A stretch of DNA of 64,000 nucleotides from Daejeonella sp. (GTDB lineage: Bacteria; Bacteroidota; Bacteroidia; Sphingobacteriales; Sphingobacteriaceae): NCBI RefSeq assembly GCF_017495225.1, contig NZ_JAFEIG010000002.1, positions 62,001-126,000 on the forward strand, written 5' to 3'. The notes below the pieces were generated by a model. It searched no databases and was not told the DNA's origin. It worked only from the letters and a program-made list of their open reading frames with translations. Each line of letters starts with the position of its first letter. The first letter of the stretch is position 1. Shown here in pieces: positions 20,493 to 30,587 of this stretch. The translations under genes were made by a program, and so were the position numbers.

Positions 20493-21476
20493 TTATAAAT
20501 AAGAGTTTGGTTCACTATAATCTGAATAGGTTAATTCATGTTCAATCATATTCTCAATGATTTTATTGAGCCCTATTTTTGCCTTCCATTGTAGCTCATC
20601 ATTTGCCTTACTTGGGTCGGCTCTGCCTATTTGAAGATCAGTTGGTCTTCTAAGAACTTCATCTATGACTACGTGGTTTTCCCAATCAAGGTCTAAAGCT
20701 TTAAAAGTAATATCTATAAATTCTTTAAGGGTATGACTTTTTCCAGTGGCAATGATATAATCACTAGGCTGATTTTTCTGCATCATTAGCCACATGGCCT
20801 CAACATAATCAGGAGCCCAGCCCCAGTCGCGTTCAATATTGATATTACCTAGGCTGATCTTATGCGATTTGTCGCGATAGATTTTGCAAGCACCAGAAAT
20901 GATTTTTTTTGTAACAAAATGCTCAGGCCTTAAGGGCGATTCATGGTTAAAAAGAATCCCTGTACATGCAAAAAGATTATAAGCTTCACGGTAATTATCA
21001 ATTTGCCAAAATGCTGTTGCTTTTGCAATGGCATAGGGGCTTCGGGGGTGGAAAATAGTATTTTCATTCGCAGGAATGCTACTGTCTCCAAAACATTCGC
21101 TTGATCCTGCATTGTAAAGTTTAATGGGTAAATTACTGAATCTAATGGCCTCTAAAAGGTTAAGATTTCCTGTACTGATGCTATCATGAGTTTCATGAGG
21201 TTGCTCAAATGAAAGTCGCACAGAGCTTTGTCCCGATAAATTATAAATTTCGTCGGGCTTAATTCTATTTATGTATTCTAGCGTATTGCCAAAGTCTGTG
21301 ATATTAATAGAAATTAGCGTTATTTCATCTTTTATACCAAGAATTTTCAAGTTATTGAATGAACAGGTGTGGGCATCACGCGATGCACCAAAAACTTGAT
21401 ATCCCTTTTCTAATAAGAATTTAGCAAGGTATGAACCATCTTGTCCTGAGACTCCACAAATTAAGGCTCTTTTCAC
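20493..21476 (-). CDS. GDP-mannose 4,6-dehydratase-family protein
   Basis: ALICGVSGQDGSYLAKFLLEKGYQVFG, EIYNLSGQSSVRLSFEQPHET, LFNHESPLRPEHFVTKKI, DWGWAPDYVEAMW. Confidence 0.85.
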   Translation of the reverse strand: MKRALICGVSGQDGSYLAKFLLEKGYQVFGASRDAHTCSFNNLKILGIKDEITLISINITDFGNTLEYINRIKPDEIYNLSGQSSVRLSFEQPHETHDSISTGNLNLLEAIRFSNLPIKLYNAGSSECFGDSSIPANENTIFHPRSPYAIAKATAFWQIDNYREAYNLFACTGILFNHESPLRPEHFVTKKIISGACKIYRDKSHKISLGNINIERDWGWAPDYVEAMWLMMQKNQPSDYIIATGKSHTLKEFIDITFKALDLDWENHVVIDEVLRRPTDLQIGRADPSKANDELQWKAKIGLNKIIENMIEHELTYSDYSEPNSYL

Positions 21477-21535
21477 TTATTTATTTTTAATGTTTACCTA
21501 GTAATTTAGTGATTCATAAATAGAGCATAAAAATG

Positions 21536-22672
21536 CTAATTTTTATTGACAGCTTCTTTAAATATTTTGATTAATTCTTTGGTAGTTTTCTCCCATGAAA
21601 ATAATTTAAGTCTTTTGCTGCCTTTTTGAATGAGCTCATCTCGTAGTTCTGCTTGCTCTATAACTGCTTTTATTTTGTCAGCAATTTCTTGAGTGTTAAA
21701 TGGATTAAATGATAAAGTAGCCTCTGCGCCAACTTCTTTTAAGCAGGTATTATTGGATACAATTACGGGTATTTGGTAATGAAAAGCCTCTAATACTGGA
21801 AGGCCAAATCCCTCATTGGTAGAAGGAAACACGTATAAAAATGCATTTTTATAAAAAAAGCTTAGCTCTTCTTCACTTGCATAACCATGCAATAAAACGA
21901 AATCCTGCAAATTTAGTCTTTTTATAGTTTCAAGTATTTCAATGCTACCGTCAAGTTCATTCTTGGAACTGGGTAGCCCTACAAGCACCAAGGAATATTC
22001 TGTGTGGCCGGTATCTCTAACAAGCTTCAATGCTTCGATAAGTCTGACTAGATTTTTTCTTTTTTCAAGGACCCCAACATGTAGCAGATATTTTGTTGTA
22101 GGCAGTTTGAATAAAGGTTTGAAGTTTGGGTTTGCTTCAATTTGGGAATTAATTTTTGGAGCCAGATGGATTGGGATTATCTTTTCTGAATCAATGCCTG
22201 TAAAATGTACAAGTCTGCTCTTTGAATATTCAGATAATGTGATGATGTATGGACATCTTCTCGCAGCTCCAATTCCAATTGTATGGAACATTTTTAACCA
22301 ATATGGATTACACTGCTCAGGATATTCATAAAAAAATGAATCGTAAAACATTGGAATAGGCTTAAAGCCAAGGTGTAAATAAGGTACGAAATAATCGGTG
22401 CAGAAAAGAATATCACAATTATTATAATATGCTTTTACTGGTAATACAATTTGTTTCCAGACAAAAAACCTTAAATGTTCTATTATTTTTAGGAACTTAT
22501 TAGGGCCTGAATAAACTTTGAAAGGAGAGTCTAAATATTTAATTTCACAATCATATGTATTCTTTCTAAACTCAATAAGTATTTGTTCTAAATAGGTTCT
22601 AGCACCAGTCTTGGCAATTTTAAGATCCCTTATATCAATACCAACAGTGAGTCTTTTTGTCATACCATGCAA
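21536..22672 (-). CDS. Glycosyltransferase family 4 (GT1 group)
   Basis: KYLLHVGVLEKRKNLVRLIEAL and VFPSTNEGFGLPVLEAFHYQIPVIVSN. Confidence 0.9.
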   Translation of the reverse strand: MHGMTKRLTVGIDIRDLKIAKTGARTYLEQILIEFRKNTYDCEIKYLDSPFKVYSGPNKFLKIIEHLRFFVWKQIVLPVKAYYNNCDILFCTDYFVPYLHLGFKPIPMFYDSFFYEYPEQCNPYWLKMFHTIGIGAARRCPYIITLSEYSKSRLVHFTGIDSEKIIPIHLAPKINSQIEANPNFKPLFKLPTTKYLLHVGVLEKRKNLVRLIEALKLVRDTGHTEYSLVLVGLPSSKNELDGSIEILETIKRLNLQDFVLLHGYASEEELSFFYKNAFLYVFPSTNEGFGLPVLEAFHYQIPVIVSNNTCLKEVGAEATLSFNPFNTQEIADKIKAVIEQAELRDELIQKGSKRLKLFSWEKTTKELIKIFKEAVNKN

Positions 22673-22931
22673 ATATAGGCTTCTAAATCATTAAAATATG
22701 AAACATTAATTTGATAGTAATAAATATTCGATTTACGTTTATTAAATTTCTCTTAAATTAATTTATTTTTTTGACAATGCGTTTTTTGAAAGCAATTTTT
22801 ACTGATGTATATAATGTTTAAAGAGTTCAATTGATTTAGGATTGCAATTATTAACGAGCCATCCGACTAAATAGATTATATTTGCATATTTAGTAATTAC
22901 CAATAACCTTTAAATAAGGAAAACCACATTA

Positions 22932-23588
22932 ATGTCAATAAAGGATATATTTAAATCATCTGATGATCCACAATCTTGGGGTAGTAAATTCAGAGACAAG
23001 AGATTTAAATTCTTAAGTGCAAAGCTTGAAACTATGCCCAAGCCAGTGAAAATTCTTGATATAGGGGGGCTCGAATCTTTTTGGACTAATAGGGGTTATG
23101 GTAATAATCCAGATTATCTCATAACTATTTTAAATTTAGAGAAAGGAGAGTCTTTGTACACCAATATCAATATGATATCAGGTAATGCAATAGATCTTAA
23201 GGAGATAGGGGATAGAGAATTTGATCTAGCATTTTCTAATTCGGTAATTGAGCATCTCCATACCTTTGAAAATCAAGTTAGTATGGCTTCTGAAGTGCGA
23301 CGTGTTGGTGTTTTATATTTTGTTCAAACACCAAACAAACATTTTTTGGTTGAACCACATTATGTATTGCCTTTTTTCGACTATCTACCAGCTAAGATTA
23401 AATATTTTATTCTAACAAAAACAAAGTTTAGTCGACTAAAAAAATGGACTGATAGTGATGCGAGGCAATATATTTCAGAAATAAGGCTGTTAACATTGTC
23501 AGAATTCAAACAAATCTTTCCTGGGAGTAAGATGGATAAAGAGTATTTTATGGGACTTTTAAAATCATTTACCGCTCATAATTTTTAA
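22932..23588 (+). CDS. Class I SAM-dependent methyltransferase
   Basis: VKILDIGGLESFW; FDLAFSNSVIEHLHTFENQVSMASEVRRV. Confidence 0.8.
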   Translation: MSIKDIFKSSDDPQSWGSKFRDKRFKFLSAKLETMPKPVKILDIGGLESFWTNRGYGNNPDYLITILNLEKGESLYTNINMISGNAIDLKEIGDREFDLAFSNSVIEHLHTFENQVSMASEVRRVGVLYFVQTPNKHFLVEPHYVLPFFDYLPAKIKYFILTKTKFSRLKKWTDSDARQYISEIRLLTLSEFKQIFPGSKMDKEYFMGLLKSFTAHNF

Positions 23589-23591
23589 CAA

Positions 23592-24953
23592 TTACGTTTT
23601 AGGAGTCTCTTTTTTCATAATCATATTAATGAAAAGTCCAGCAAGTAACCAGCTGATATAGGTTATGTATGAGTAGGAGTCTAAATTTGCTGTAATGAGC
23701 GGTAATGTAGAGCCGATTTTAAAGAGGAATAGCGTTAGTGCTACAGACCTTTCCTTACCATCAAGATGCGGATACCATTTATAGGTGTAAAATATTAATG
23801 CGAAATGCATGAACACATAAATGATCACTGCAATAATTCCTGCTTGAACTCCTAGAATGATAAATTGATTTTCGCCGCCAATTGTTGAGCCGAGACTAAC
23901 AGCAACCCTTCCTGAGGTGCCCAATCCGAGACCAAGAGGATTACTCATAATTGCTTCAAGCCCTGATAACCAGGCAAGCCAGTGACCCATGCCAGATTCA
24001 TCTTGTAGGGTTATAGTTGAGATTATATAATTATAAATGTCTTTATCGGCGAGTATGTATGTTACGTAAAGCATGCATATTAAAATAAAAACATTGCATC
24101 CTAAAAGTAGCTGCTTCTTTTTTGCAATTAGTGCATAAACGTAAATAATAAAAAAGTAGCTCGCCATTGATGATCGCGAAATTGAAAAGATCATGGAAAT
24201 GAGGGTAGCTGCAATTGCCATCATTCCCAATTTACTTACATTAAATTTATTTTCGCGATTGGTAAATAAACCAGCTATAACAGATAATGACAGAAGTGTT
24301 GCTGAGGCATGCTCAAGGGGGTCTGAAAAGAAACTTGCAAAACGTTTAACTCCACCCTCTGAGCGCTCAAAAGTCCATGTTAATCCATAATTCCCTTCAA
24401 CTTCTTGGCCAAAAAAGTAATACACATATTCTGAGTAACCGGTTGATGATTGGAAGTGTTTATCATTTATAACCTCCAAAATAACAAGTGCTGCTGCTGC
24501 GATCGCAACTATAAGGATATAATGAAAATATTTTTTTATGTAGATGAGTTTTGGATCTATCAGTCGGCCGCAAAAGTAAATTAATACAAAAAATGATGTG
24601 CTTTTAAAGGCCAGAAGGCGTTCCATAAAACTGAAACTACCTATTGGAAAAACAACATAAGAAAATGTATATAAAAAGTAGCCAAGTATGGCGTAATCGA
24701 TTACATGTAATCTTATTTTTTCCTTTAAATTCCATAATACTGAGCCTAGCATACCCAGTATGATAAGCTCTTTTAAGGGCTGAAAAAGAGGAATGTATGA
24801 TTTTAAGCCAAAATTAAATAATATGGAAAGTGTAGAATTGTAAATTGATAATCCAAAGATTAGGAAGAAAAATCCTCCTTGTGGATTTTTTTGTAAAATA
24901 GCTCTAATTGAAGTAAAAAAAGCAGAAATATACAGTAATGGAAAAATTAACAT
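23592..24953 (-). CDS. O-antigen ligase/polymerase-like membrane protein (Wzy candidate)
   Basis: About 10-12 predicted TM segments; LGLGTSGRVAVSLGSTIGGENQFIILGVQAGIIA fits the periplasmic loop of the Wzy/WaaL family. Confidence 0.75.
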   Translation of the reverse strand: MLIFPLLYISAFFTSIRAILQKNPQGGFFFLIFGLSIYNSTLSILFNFGLKSYIPLFQPLKELIILGMLGSVLWNLKEKIRLHVIDYAILGYFLYTFSYVVFPIGSFSFMERLLAFKSTSFFVLIYFCGRLIDPKLIYIKKYFHYILIVAIAAAALVILEVINDKHFQSSTGYSEYVYYFFGQEVEGNYGLTWTFERSEGGVKRFASFFSDPLEHASATLLSLSVIAGLFTNRENKFNVSKLGMMAIAATLISMIFSISRSSMASYFFIIYVYALIAKKKQLLLGCNVFILICMLYVTYILADKDIYNYIISTITLQDESGMGHWLAWLSGLEAIMSNPLGLGLGTSGRVAVSLGSTIGGENQFIILGVQAGIIAVIIYVFMHFALIFYTYKWYPHLDGKERSVALTLFLFKIGSTLPLITANLDSYSYITYISWLLAGLFINMIMKKETPKT

Positions 24954-25070
24954 ATTGTATATTATATCATGTTATGATTTGTGAGATATATGGTTTTGTG
25001 TGGTAAATGCTAAAGATAAATAAAGCATTTTCTTTTCAAAACTAAATAATCTTCTATTTTTGCCAATATC

Positions 25071-26048
25071 ATGAATGTAATTTATACAGTATGTAGTATT
25101 AATCATCTGGGAAGGGCTTTGTCTCTAGCAGATTCAGTTGCTATTCACTGCAAGCAGACAAGATTTTTGATTTGCTTGACTGATACATTAGACCATGATC
25201 TAATTTCTAAAGGCAGCGAGTTTATCTTCGCTAAAGACATGAATTTACCTTTTTTAAATGAAATGTTTTCGAAGTATACTCCTTTGGAACTAAATAGTGC
25301 TTTAAAACCCTATTTTGGAAATTTCATTTTTGAAAAATATAGTGATGTAGATCAGCTCATTTTTCTTGACAGTGACATTTTGCTTTTTTCTGATCTTTCT
25401 CCTGTTTTTGAAGCATTAAAATCTGATAGTATTATCCTAACTCCTCATTCTTTCACTTCTATATCTGCTGGTAATGGTTTTGACGACAGAGATTTTTTGA
25501 GATCAGGGATATATAATGCCGGTTTTTTTGCACTGAAGAGAGATAAAAATGCATTTGCTTTTCTAGATTGGTGGATGGTAAAACTTCGTAATCAAGGTTT
25601 TTTTGACTCACGGCGTGGCATGTTTGCAGAGCAATTATGGATGAATTTAATTCCATTGTATTTTGAAAATGTTCATGTATTGAGACATCTGGGTTGTAAT
25701 GTTGCTCATTGGAACATGCATGAGCGTTTTATTACACAAGTAGATAGTCGCTGGTATATTAATGAGAATACACCTTTGATCTTTTTTCATTTTAGCGGTG
25801 CAACAATTACCTGTTTAGAAGATAATTTGGTTTCTAAACACCATAAAAAGTATAATTTTGAAAATAGACCGGATGTTTATCCTTTATTTAAGATTTATAT
25901 TGAATCACTTAAAAAACATTCATTCGAAAAATACAATCAGTATTATTCTGTAAGTTCCAAATTAAGAGTGAAATCGGTTTTAATCATTAAAATAGCTGAG
26001 TTTTTGAAAAAGCTTACCAAGCGAATGCTTTATAGTTTTCGGAATTAA
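25071..26048 (+). CDS. GT-A fold glycosyltransferase (GT8-like)
   Basis: IFLDSDILLFSDLSPVFEAL (DxD), YNAGFFALKR, FFHFSG. Confidence 0.72.
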   Translation: MNVIYTVCSINHLGRALSLADSVAIHCKQTRFLICLTDTLDHDLISKGSEFIFAKDMNLPFLNEMFSKYTPLELNSALKPYFGNFIFEKYSDVDQLIFLDSDILLFSDLSPVFEALKSDSIILTPHSFTSISAGNGFDDRDFLRSGIYNAGFFALKRDKNAFAFLDWWMVKLRNQGFFDSRRGMFAEQLWMNLIPLYFENVHVLRHLGCNVAHWNMHERFITQVDSRWYINENTPLIFFHFSGATITCLEDNLVSKHHKKYNFENRPDVYPLFKIYIESLKKHSFEKYNQYYSVSSKLRVKSVLIIKIAEFLKKLTKRMLYSFRN

Positions 26049-26186
26049 ATCAAACTCTTTTTATGGTTATAGTTTAATTCTATGTCTATCATGAGCCATA
26101 ATAGATTATTTTACTAGCTCTTTTATTATAAATTTTTAGCTGATTTGTGAAATTATAATTTTAACAAGGTTTAGAAATATACCTTA

Positions 26187-27158
26187 TTATTTTTCAGATG
26201 AATACCTGAAGCCACTATAAGAATTCAGGAGTTCTTTATCACTTAATAGGTATCCATCTTCTTTTCTTCCAAGAAAATAGAGTCCACTTGCAGCATCAAT
26301 ACTTCCTTTTGTTTTATTGAGTATTATATCGAAGTATTTTACCCAAAAGAATAGAAAAGTACCTGTATAACTTAATATACGATCTACTTTTTTACTGTTG
26401 GCAAAGCTTGTAAGAAAATATTTTAATGACCAAGTAAGTGAGGAAGCAGCACCAGCAATAACACCACGCTGTATTTCTCTAAAATTTCTAAACATCCGTC
26501 GATGGCCGATATCTGTAAATCGAAGAAAATCATATTTGCCACCATGTACTTGTTGCATAAATGGTGTTTCAGCATAAATTAGTCCACCGTTTTTAAGCAC
26601 CCTATTCATTTCATTAACACATTTAAAAGGATCTAGAACATGCTCTAAAACTGCTTGAGCTATAATTAAATCGAAACTGTTATCTGCAAAAGGAATTTCG
26701 TGAGCATCACAAATAATCGTTGTATTAGGTCCGTATGAAACATCTGTTTCAATCAATAGATCCTCGTCTTTGAGAATATTTTTCAGGTGTTTTATCCCTA
26801 CTCCATCAACACTTCCACCTAGAATTAGAATGCGATTATTGGAGTTTTTCTTGATGAGTTCACTTATATTAAGATAATTTTTTTCACTTATATTATTGAA
26901 AGTGATATCGGGTTGTATCCTTTTAAGGAAGCCAATAACGGGATTTTTGTAAGTTTTAAAAAAGATATCCTCTTTTTGTTCAAAATCTTTTTGTTCAAAT
27001 AAATCGTTGTGCGGGTTGATTAGTATAGGTATCCCATGGTAAACTGGATAGCTTGAATCACAAGAATCATCTGAGCATAAATACTCCTCATTATTTTTTA
27101 ATAGTGGTTTTTTGCAACATGGGCAGGCAATGATTTGTTCGAGTGAATTAAAATTCAT
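26187..27158 (-). CDS. Methyltransferase with N-terminal Trm112-like zinc ribbon
   Basis: IIACPCCKKPLLKNNEEYLCSDDSCDSSYPVYHGIPILI followed by FDLIIAQAVLEHVLDPFKCVNEMNRVLKNGGLIYAETPF. Confidence 0.85.
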   Translation of the reverse strand: MNFNSLEQIIACPCCKKPLLKNNEEYLCSDDSCDSSYPVYHGIPILINPHNDLFEQKDFEQKEDIFFKTYKNPVIGFLKRIQPDITFNNISEKNYLNISELIKKNSNNRILILGGSVDGVGIKHLKNILKDEDLLIETDVSYGPNTTIICDAHEIPFADNSFDLIIAQAVLEHVLDPFKCVNEMNRVLKNGGLIYAETPFMQQVHGGKYDFLRFTDIGHRRMFRNFREIQRGVIAGAASSLTWSLKYFLTSFANSKKVDRILSYTGTFLFFWVKYFDIILNKTKGSIDAASGLYFLGRKEDGYLLSDKELLNSYSGFRYSSEK

Positions 27159-27235
27159 TTAAGGAATAATCTATCTTTTTAATATTTTCTGGAATTGTGA
27201 ATTTTAAATAATTGAATTTTAGAATTAAACATTCC

Positions 27236-29164
27236 CTACGATGCCATCACCCTCGATGCCCTACTAATAGCAAAAGATTTAACCGTTTTTACTATTCCCT
27301 GAGCATCAAATCCGCATTCAGCCCATAATTCAGGCTGTTCACCATGTTCTACAATACGATCTGGAATACCTAATCGTACCACTTTTGCTGCATAATTATG
27401 ATCGGCCATAAATTCTAAAACTGCAGAGCCCATTCCGCCTTGTAGGCAACCGTCTTCTACGGTGACTACATATTTGAATTTTTTGAAGACCATGTGGAGT
27501 AATTCTTCATCAATGGGCTTTGCGAAGCGCATATCGTAGTGAGCAGGATTAATACCTTCGGCATTCAAATCAGCGCAAGCCTTAACTGCCTCATTACCAA
27601 TGTGACCGATGCTAAGGATTGCTACTTCATCGCCCTCACAAACTGTTCTACCTTTTCCAACTTCAATGGCTTTTAGCGGACGACGCCATTCAGGCATCAC
27701 CCCATTTCCGCGTGGGTAGCGAATGCTAAAAGGACCCATGTTTTCTTGCTGGGCGGTGTACATTAAATTTCTTAATTCCTCTTCATTCATTGGAGCAGAA
27801 ACCACCATGTTTGGAATGCAACGCATGTATGCCAAATCGTATGCACCATGATGTGTTTGTCCGTCGGAGCCCGCAAAACCCGCACGATCCAAGCAGAAAA
27901 CAACATTTAATTTTTGGATGGCCACGTCATGAATTACCTGATCATAAGCTCTTTGCATAAATGAAGAGTAAATATTGCAAAAAGGAACCATTCCCTGAGT
28001 AGCTAAACCGGCCGAGAAAGTAACTGCATGTTGCTCGGCAATACCCACGTCAAAAGCACGGTCAGGCATAGCCTTCATCATGATGTTTAGTGATGAACCT
28101 GAAGGCATCGCCGGAGTGATACCCATGATTTTCGAGTTCTTTTCTGCCAACTCAACTATGGTATGCCCAAAAACATCTTGGTATTTTGGTGCCGTAGGTT
28201 TATCGTTAACGGTTTTTTGGATTTCTCCAGTAATTTTATCGAAAAGTCCCGGTGAGTGCCATTTTGTTTGATCTTTTTCTGCCAAAGCATAGCCTTTGCC
28301 CTTCACTGTTACGCAGTGGAGCAATTTGGGACCGGGAATATCTTTTAAATCCTTTAAAACTTTTGCAAGGTGTTTAACATCGTGGCCATCTATCGGACCG
28401 AAATATCTGAATTTAAGAGCCTCAAAGAAATTACTCTTTTTTAAGAGTCCGCCTTTAATACTTTTCTCAATTTTCTTAACAATGTCATGCGCATTGGGTC
28501 CGAGTTCAGAGATTTTGGTTAATACACTAGAAATATCATCTCTAAAGCGATTGTAAGATTTAGAGGTAGTAATATCTGTTAAATATTCTTTTAAAGCACC
28601 AACATTTGGATCGATCGACATACAGTTATCATTCAGGATAACCAAAACGTTTGAATTTTCTATCCCTGCATGGTTTAGCGCTTCGAAGGCCATTCCGCCA
28701 GTCATTGCACCATCGCCAATTACAGCCACATGCTGTCTGTCTTTTTCACCTTTATATTGAGAGGCAACAGCCATTCCTAAAGCCGCCGAGATTGAGGTTG
28801 ATGAATGTCCTACACCAAATGTATCGTACTCACTTTCAGACCTTTTCGGAAATCCACTGAGACCTTTATAAATCCTGTTAGTGTGAAAAGAAGCTCTTCT
28901 GCCAGTTAAAATTTTATGTCCGTATGCCTGATGTCCTACATCCCATACCAACTGGTCGTAAGGTGTATTTAGCACATAGTGTAAGGCCACAGTTAATTCC
29001 ACTACCCCAAGGCTAGAACCAAAATGTCCACCATTTACTGATACGGTATCAACAATAAATTGTCTGAGTTCAGAACATATACGCTCAAGATCCTCTTCTT
29101 TAAACTTTTTCAAGTCTGAAGGATAATTGATTTGCTCTAAAAGTGCTCCTGCCTTAACTTCCAT
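27236..29164 (-). CDS. dxs: 1-deoxy-D-xylulose-5-phosphate synthase
   Basis: GGHFGSSLGVVELTVALHYV, GDGAMTGGMAFEALNHAG, DVGIAEQHAVTFSAGLA, DRAGFAGSDGQTHHGAYD. Confidence 0.97.
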   Translation of the reverse strand: MEVKAGALLEQINYPSDLKKFKEEDLERICSELRQFIVDTVSVNGGHFGSSLGVVELTVALHYVLNTPYDQLVWDVGHQAYGHKILTGRRASFHTNRIYKGLSGFPKRSESEYDTFGVGHSSTSISAALGMAVASQYKGEKDRQHVAVIGDGAMTGGMAFEALNHAGIENSNVLVILNDNCMSIDPNVGALKEYLTDITTSKSYNRFRDDISSVLTKISELGPNAHDIVKKIEKSIKGGLLKKSNFFEALKFRYFGPIDGHDVKHLAKVLKDLKDIPGPKLLHCVTVKGKGYALAEKDQTKWHSPGLFDKITGEIQKTVNDKPTAPKYQDVFGHTIVELAEKNSKIMGITPAMPSGSSLNIMMKAMPDRAFDVGIAEQHAVTFSAGLATQGMVPFCNIYSSFMQRAYDQVIHDVAIQKLNVVFCLDRAGFAGSDGQTHHGAYDLAYMRCIPNMVVSAPMNEEELRNLMYTAQQENMGPFSIRYPRGNGVMPEWRRPLKAIEVGKGRTVCEGDEVAILSIGHIGNEAVKACADLNAEGINPAHYDMRFAKPIDEELLHMVFKKFKYVVTVEDGCLQGGMGSAVLEFMADHNYAAKVVRLGIPDRIVEHGEQPELWAECGFDAQGIVKTVKSFAISRASRVMAS

Positions 29165-29187
29165 GTAGGATTTAGATTTTTGAACCG

Positions 29188-29195
29188 CAAAAATA
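29188..29195 (-). promoter_or_regulatory. Candidate Bacteroidota -7 box (TATTTTTG) upstream of dxs
   Basis: CAAAAATA on + = TATTTTTG on -, 24 bp upstream of the dxs start. Confidence 0.45.
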
Positions 29196-29332
29196 ACTTA
29201 TTTGTCAAACATTTTCTTTTTTTGACTAAGAAAGATCAATGAAAATCAATAAGCTTTAGTAATACTATTGTAATATATCAATAATTCTTAAAATATAAAA
29301 TGAGGGTTGAATATATTTTGATTTTCCTGTTT

Positions 29333-29352
29333 GGACAGGTCGCGACCTGTCC
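29333..29352. repeat. Palindromic repeat copy 1: GGACAGGTCGCGACCTGTCC
   Basis: Perfect 20-bp self-complementary sequence, identical at three other sites in the window. Confidence 0.92.
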
Positions 29353-29379
29353 TCAAAGACACGTATGATATATATTAAA

Positions 29380-29399
29380 GGACAGATCTCGACCTGTCC
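29380..29399. repeat. Palindromic repeat copy 2 (imperfect): GGACAGATCTCGACCTGTCC
   Basis: Two substitutions versus the perfect copy, 27 bp after copy 1. Confidence 0.85.
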
Positions 29400-29622
29400 C
29401 TACCTACGAATAATGCTTAAACATTAAGAAATTAAGATTATTAAGGAAGAAGCCCCTAAATAATCCTAATTTCAATCATCATAATTTTATCTAATAGGTT
29501 AAAGACTCAGCATTTTATTTCCTTCTTAATTTTTCTTAATTTCTTAATGTTTTTTAATTTTTAACATTGAATTTAAGGATAGCTTGCGAATTTCTATTAA
29601 TCTATTTCATTGGTATCAAAGC

Positions 29623-29642
29623 GGACAGGTCGCGACCTGTCC
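29623..29642. repeat. Palindromic repeat copy 3: GGACAGGTCGCGACCTGTCC
   Basis: Identical 20-bp palindrome followed by CTAC. Confidence 0.92.
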
Positions 29643-29754
29643 CTACGAAAAATTAAGAATTAATGTAAAACTATGTACTAACTACTATGTATTAACTACT
29701 ACCTACTAAGTACTAATTTCCCATATTCAATAGCGAAAACTGATTCCAATTTCT

Positions 29755-29762
29755 TATTTTTG
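29755..29762 (+). promoter_or_regulatory. Candidate -7 box TATTTTTG upstream of scpA
   Basis: TAnnTTTG match 7 bp upstream of the ATG. Confidence 0.45.
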
Positions 29763-29769
29763 AAACAAT

Positions 29770-30531
29770 ATGCTTTCTACCGACGGTTTTGAGATACGCC
29801 TTCCTCAGTTTGAAGGTCCTTTCGATCTGCTTTTATTCTTTATTGAACGAGATGAGCTGGATATTCAGGATGTGCCAATTGCTCGTATAACGGACGATTT
29901 TCTGGATTATTTGCATCAAATGAATTCATTAAATATTGAAGTAGCGAGCGAATTTATTTTCGTGGCGGCAACTCTAATGCGCATCAAAGCCAAAATGCTC
30001 TTACCTCGCCCTGATTTGGATGATGAAGGCAATGAAATTGACTTGAAGCGTGATCTGATTCAAAAACTTATTGAATATAAAAAGTTCAAAGAAATTGCAG
30101 AGCACTTCAAAACGCTTGAAGATGAGCGTTTTAAGCAAGAAAAAAGAGGTAGTATTAGCGATGATTTGAAGCAAATTGCCCTCCAAGCTGAGCCTGGTGA
30201 AGAGCTTGAATCTTTAAATCTTTATAGGTTAATGCTCACCTTCCACAGAGTTTATGATAGGAGTCTGCAGCGCGATAATAAGCAGCAGCATGTGGTAGAG
30301 CAATATCCTTATCAAATTGAGACACAAAAGAAGGTAATTGATCAGCTTCTTGCAATAAACAAGAGACTGGATTACAATAATTTGCTGGCAAATTCGGATA
30401 ATAAAGTCCATTTTGTATATAATTTCCTTGCCATGTTAGAAATGCTGCAGCAGGATTTGATTACCATACAAACCGGTTTAGGTTATAATAATTTTTGGAT
30501 TGAGCCTAAAATCAGTTCAATCCATTCTTAA
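29770..30531 (+). CDS. scpA: Segregation and condensation protein A
   Basis: [56 protein letters not shown]. Confidence 0.95.
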   Translation: MLSTDGFEIRLPQFEGPFDLLLFFIERDELDIQDVPIARITDDFLDYLHQMNSLNIEVASEFIFVAATLMRIKAKMLLPRPDLDDEGNEIDLKRDLIQKLIEYKKFKEIAEHFKTLEDERFKQEKRGSISDDLKQIALQAEPGEELESLNLYRLMLTFHRVYDRSLQRDNKQQHVVEQYPYQIETQKKVIDQLLAINKRLDYNNLLANSDNKVHFVYNFLAMLEMLQQDLITIQTGLGYNNFWIEPKISSIHS

Positions 30532-30587
30532 TTTGTATTTTTACACGTAGAAACCCATATTTACATCAACATATAATTAAACCATCC

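Noticed and set aside
21942-22331. 129-aa plus-strand ORF antisense to a GT4 gene
   Set aside because: Fully antisense to a confident glycosyltransferase, no domain signal.
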